Source: an uncultured Clostridia bacterium
GTDB lineage: Bacteria; Bacillota; Clostridia; Oscillospirales; Ruminococcaceae
DNA length: 15,043 bases
Reading direction: 5' to 3'
NCBI GenBank assembly: GCA_947176675.1
Contig: CAMWRN010000029.1
Span: 1-15,043, forward strand
Shown: positions 14,043 through 15,043 of the stretch, in pieces
Position numbering within the stretch: the first letter of the stretch is position 1
How the letters are laid out: the number at the start of each line of letters is the position of its first letter
Program-made: the position numbers and the translations under genes
The notes under the pieces: model-generated
The model's database searches: none
Told to the model about the DNA's origin: nothing
The model's input: the letters and a program-made list of their open reading frames with translations, nothing else

Positions 14043-14246
14043 ATGAAGCAGGGTATTCATCCCGATTACAAGGAGACTACTATTACCTGCGCTTGCGGCA
14101 ACGTTATCAAGACTCGTTCCACAAAAGAGAACATCAGAGTCGAGATTTGCTCCAAGTGTCACCCGTTCTATACCGGTAAGCAGAAGCTTGTTGACACCGG
14201 CGGACGTGTAGACAGATTCAAGAAGCGTTTTGGTATGGATAAGTAA
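14043..14246 (+). CDS. rpmE: Ribosomal protein L31, zinc-binding type
   Basis: This 67-residue protein of the large ribosomal subunit begins MKQGIHPDYKE and carries the CxC and CxxC cysteines (CACG and CSKC) of the zinc-containing L31 form, plus the conserved HPFYTGKQ and GRVDRFKKRFG segments. ATG 14043 is supported by GAGGTG 6 nt upstream. A longer in-frame extension from 13989 lacks a ribosome binding site and is not expected in this family. The gene has its own strong promoter and a classic terminator, so it can be transcribed alone. A zinc-free paralogue elsewhere would be typical under zinc limitation, but none is seen here. Confidence 0.98.
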   Translation: MKQGIHPDYKETTITCACGNVIKTRSTKENIRVEICSKCHPFYTGKQKLVDTGGRVDRFKKRFGMDK

Positions 14247-14252
14247 TCCGTG

Positions 14253-14286
14253 AGCCTGCGTAAGCTTTTACGCAGGCTTGTTTTTT
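14253..14286 (+). terminator. Intrinsic terminator after rpmE
   Basis: A perfect 11-bp stem AGCCTGCGTAA/TTACGCAGGCT (14253-14263 with 14268-14278) has a GCTT loop and is followed by TGTTTTTT. It sits 6 nt after the rpmE stop. Confidence 0.95.
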
Positions 14287-14327
14287 ACTGAATACAACTT
14301 GCACATTCAGGAAAGGAGCTGTCATGT

Positions 14328-14963
14328 ATGAGTATGAGCACCGGCGATTATTCTACTGTCAGAGACTCGGCAGAGGCTTCGTTCATCGAAAAAAAATCAG
14401 AGTTCATCGGACATATCAGGCATGTCGAAACGGAAGACGAAGCAATAGCTTTCATCAACGAGATCCGCGCATCTCACAGAAAAGCTAAACACAATGTGTA
14501 CGCTTATATCATCCGCGAGGGAAACACGTCAAGGTATTCCGATGACAGCGAGCCGCAGGGTACGGCAGGTGTTCCTGTTCTGGAGGTGCTTCGTAAAGAA
14601 GGTTTAACAGACGTTTGCTGTGTGGTAACAAGATATTTCGGAGGTATACTTCTCGGCGGAGGAGGTCTTGTGCGCGCCTATTCTCACAGCGCCAAAATTG
14701 CCGCGGAAGCCGCGGAACGGCTTGTTATGTGCCTTTGCCGTCCGGTAACAGTAACAGCAGACTATAATCTGTACGGAAAGATCAGCTATGCGCTTCCTGA
14801 ATTTGAAGTAAAAATTTTAGACACTGATTATGCGGAAAATGTCACTGTCAAAATGCTTGTTAAAAAGGATTTTATTCGACCGCTCATTGAAAAGCTGACG
14901 GATATTACCAACGGCAATGTATTGATTGTACAAGGTGATGAATATTACGATAATTTTGCATAG
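14328..14963 (+). CDS. YigZ/IMPACT-family protein
   Basis: This 211-residue member of the UPF0029/IMPACT family (YigZ in E. coli, YvyE in Bacillus) has an N-terminal domain with the family signature: KSEFIGHI, HNVYAYI, DDSEPQGTAG and VVTRYFGGILLGGGGLVRAY. The C-terminal half (about 135-211) is the smaller ferredoxin-like part of the bacterial members. The exact biochemical role is not settled; eukaryotic relatives regulate translation through GCN1. AAAGGAG (14312-14318) lies 9 nt before ATG 14328, and a further in-frame ATG at 14334 is possible. It follows the rpmE terminator without a recognisable promoter of its own, so terminator read-through may express it. No terminator is evident in the 80 nt before the window ends. 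Confidence 0.94.
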   Translation: MSMSTGDYSTVRDSAEASFIEKKSEFIGHIRHVETEDEAIAFINEIRASHRKAKHNVYAYIIREGNTSRYSDDSEPQGTAGVPVLEVLRKEGLTDVCCVVTRYFGGILLGGGGLVRAYSHSAKIAAEAAERLVMCLCRPVTVTADYNLYGKISYALPEFEVKILDTDYAENVTVKMLVKKDFIRPLIEKLTDITNGNVLIVQGDEYYDNFA

Positions 14964-15043
14964 TTTTTTGTGAAGTAATACAAAGTTTATATTAAAAAGA
15001 GGTTTTTTTTTCACGAAAATTGTATATATAAGTAGTATATAAT

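Noticed and set aside
14964..15043. Promoter-like TATAAT at the right edge of the window
   Set aside because: The sequence 17 bp upstream (GAAAAT) is a poor -35 box, and the window ends before any gene can be seen.

Overview
The window looks like a chromosomal stretch of a Clostridia-class gut Firmicute, most likely a Ruminococcus-like Oscillospiraceae. This is inferred from strong AGGAGG-type ribosome binding sites, canonical sigma-A promoters that all have 17-bp spacers, moderate GC content (roughly 45-50% in most genes), a GH25 lysozyme with bacterial Ig-like domains, the alternative spermidine enzyme NspC, and a secreted protein whose C-terminal domain I associate with Ruminococcus. There are no tRNA or rRNA genes, no CRISPR array and no transposase.

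Layout. (1) 1-807: the 3' part of uvrA on the + strand, closed by a two-way terminator. (2) 820-4940, minus strand: three separately organised genes, namely a GAF-PAS-PAS-GGDEF diguanylate cyclase with its own promoter and a hairpin in its leader, an AT-rich GNAT acetyltransferase that may be acquired, and a secreted Ig-like/GH25 muramidase with its own promoter and leader hairpin. (3) 4992-9405, minus strand: a tightly packed probable operon read from right to left: P-loop kinase, DUF896, the same kinase again, DUF896 again, GNAT, nspC, and a solute-binding lipoprotein. The kinase/DUF896 pair is doubled by a direct tandem duplication of period 674 bp whose copies show no differences by eye. 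(4) 9418-10682: acetate kinase ackA on the minus strand, followed by a long hairpin. (5) 10683-12146: a divergent promoter region and tmcAL on the + strand, encoding the tRNA-Met cytidine acetate ligase that consumes acetate. (6) 12147-13906: an AT-rich regulatory region with clustered TTGTAA words, then a large Thr/Tyr-rich secreted protein with internal repeats. (7) 13917-14963: rpmE (zinc-type ribosomal protein L31) with its own promoter and terminator, then a YigZ/IMPACT-family gene. The last 80 bases (14964-15043) are AT-rich and I see no gene in them.

How the genes fit together. ackA and tmcAL both use acetate and share one divergent control region. nspC makes spermidine or norspermidine from the carboxylated intermediate, but its partner dehydrogenase is absent here. 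The solute-binding protein has no permease genes beside it. The cyclase, the muramidase and the Tyr-rich protein all point to signalling and cell-surface functions, and each has a small hairpin between its predicted transcription start and its ribosome binding site.

The most notable item is the 674-bp duplication, which creates two complete kinase genes and a second DUF896 gene with an altered tail. It is either a very recent expansion or an assembly artefact, and read data would settle which. I found no convincing previously unknown multi-gene system. The least explained gene is the repetitive Tyr-rich secreted protein.
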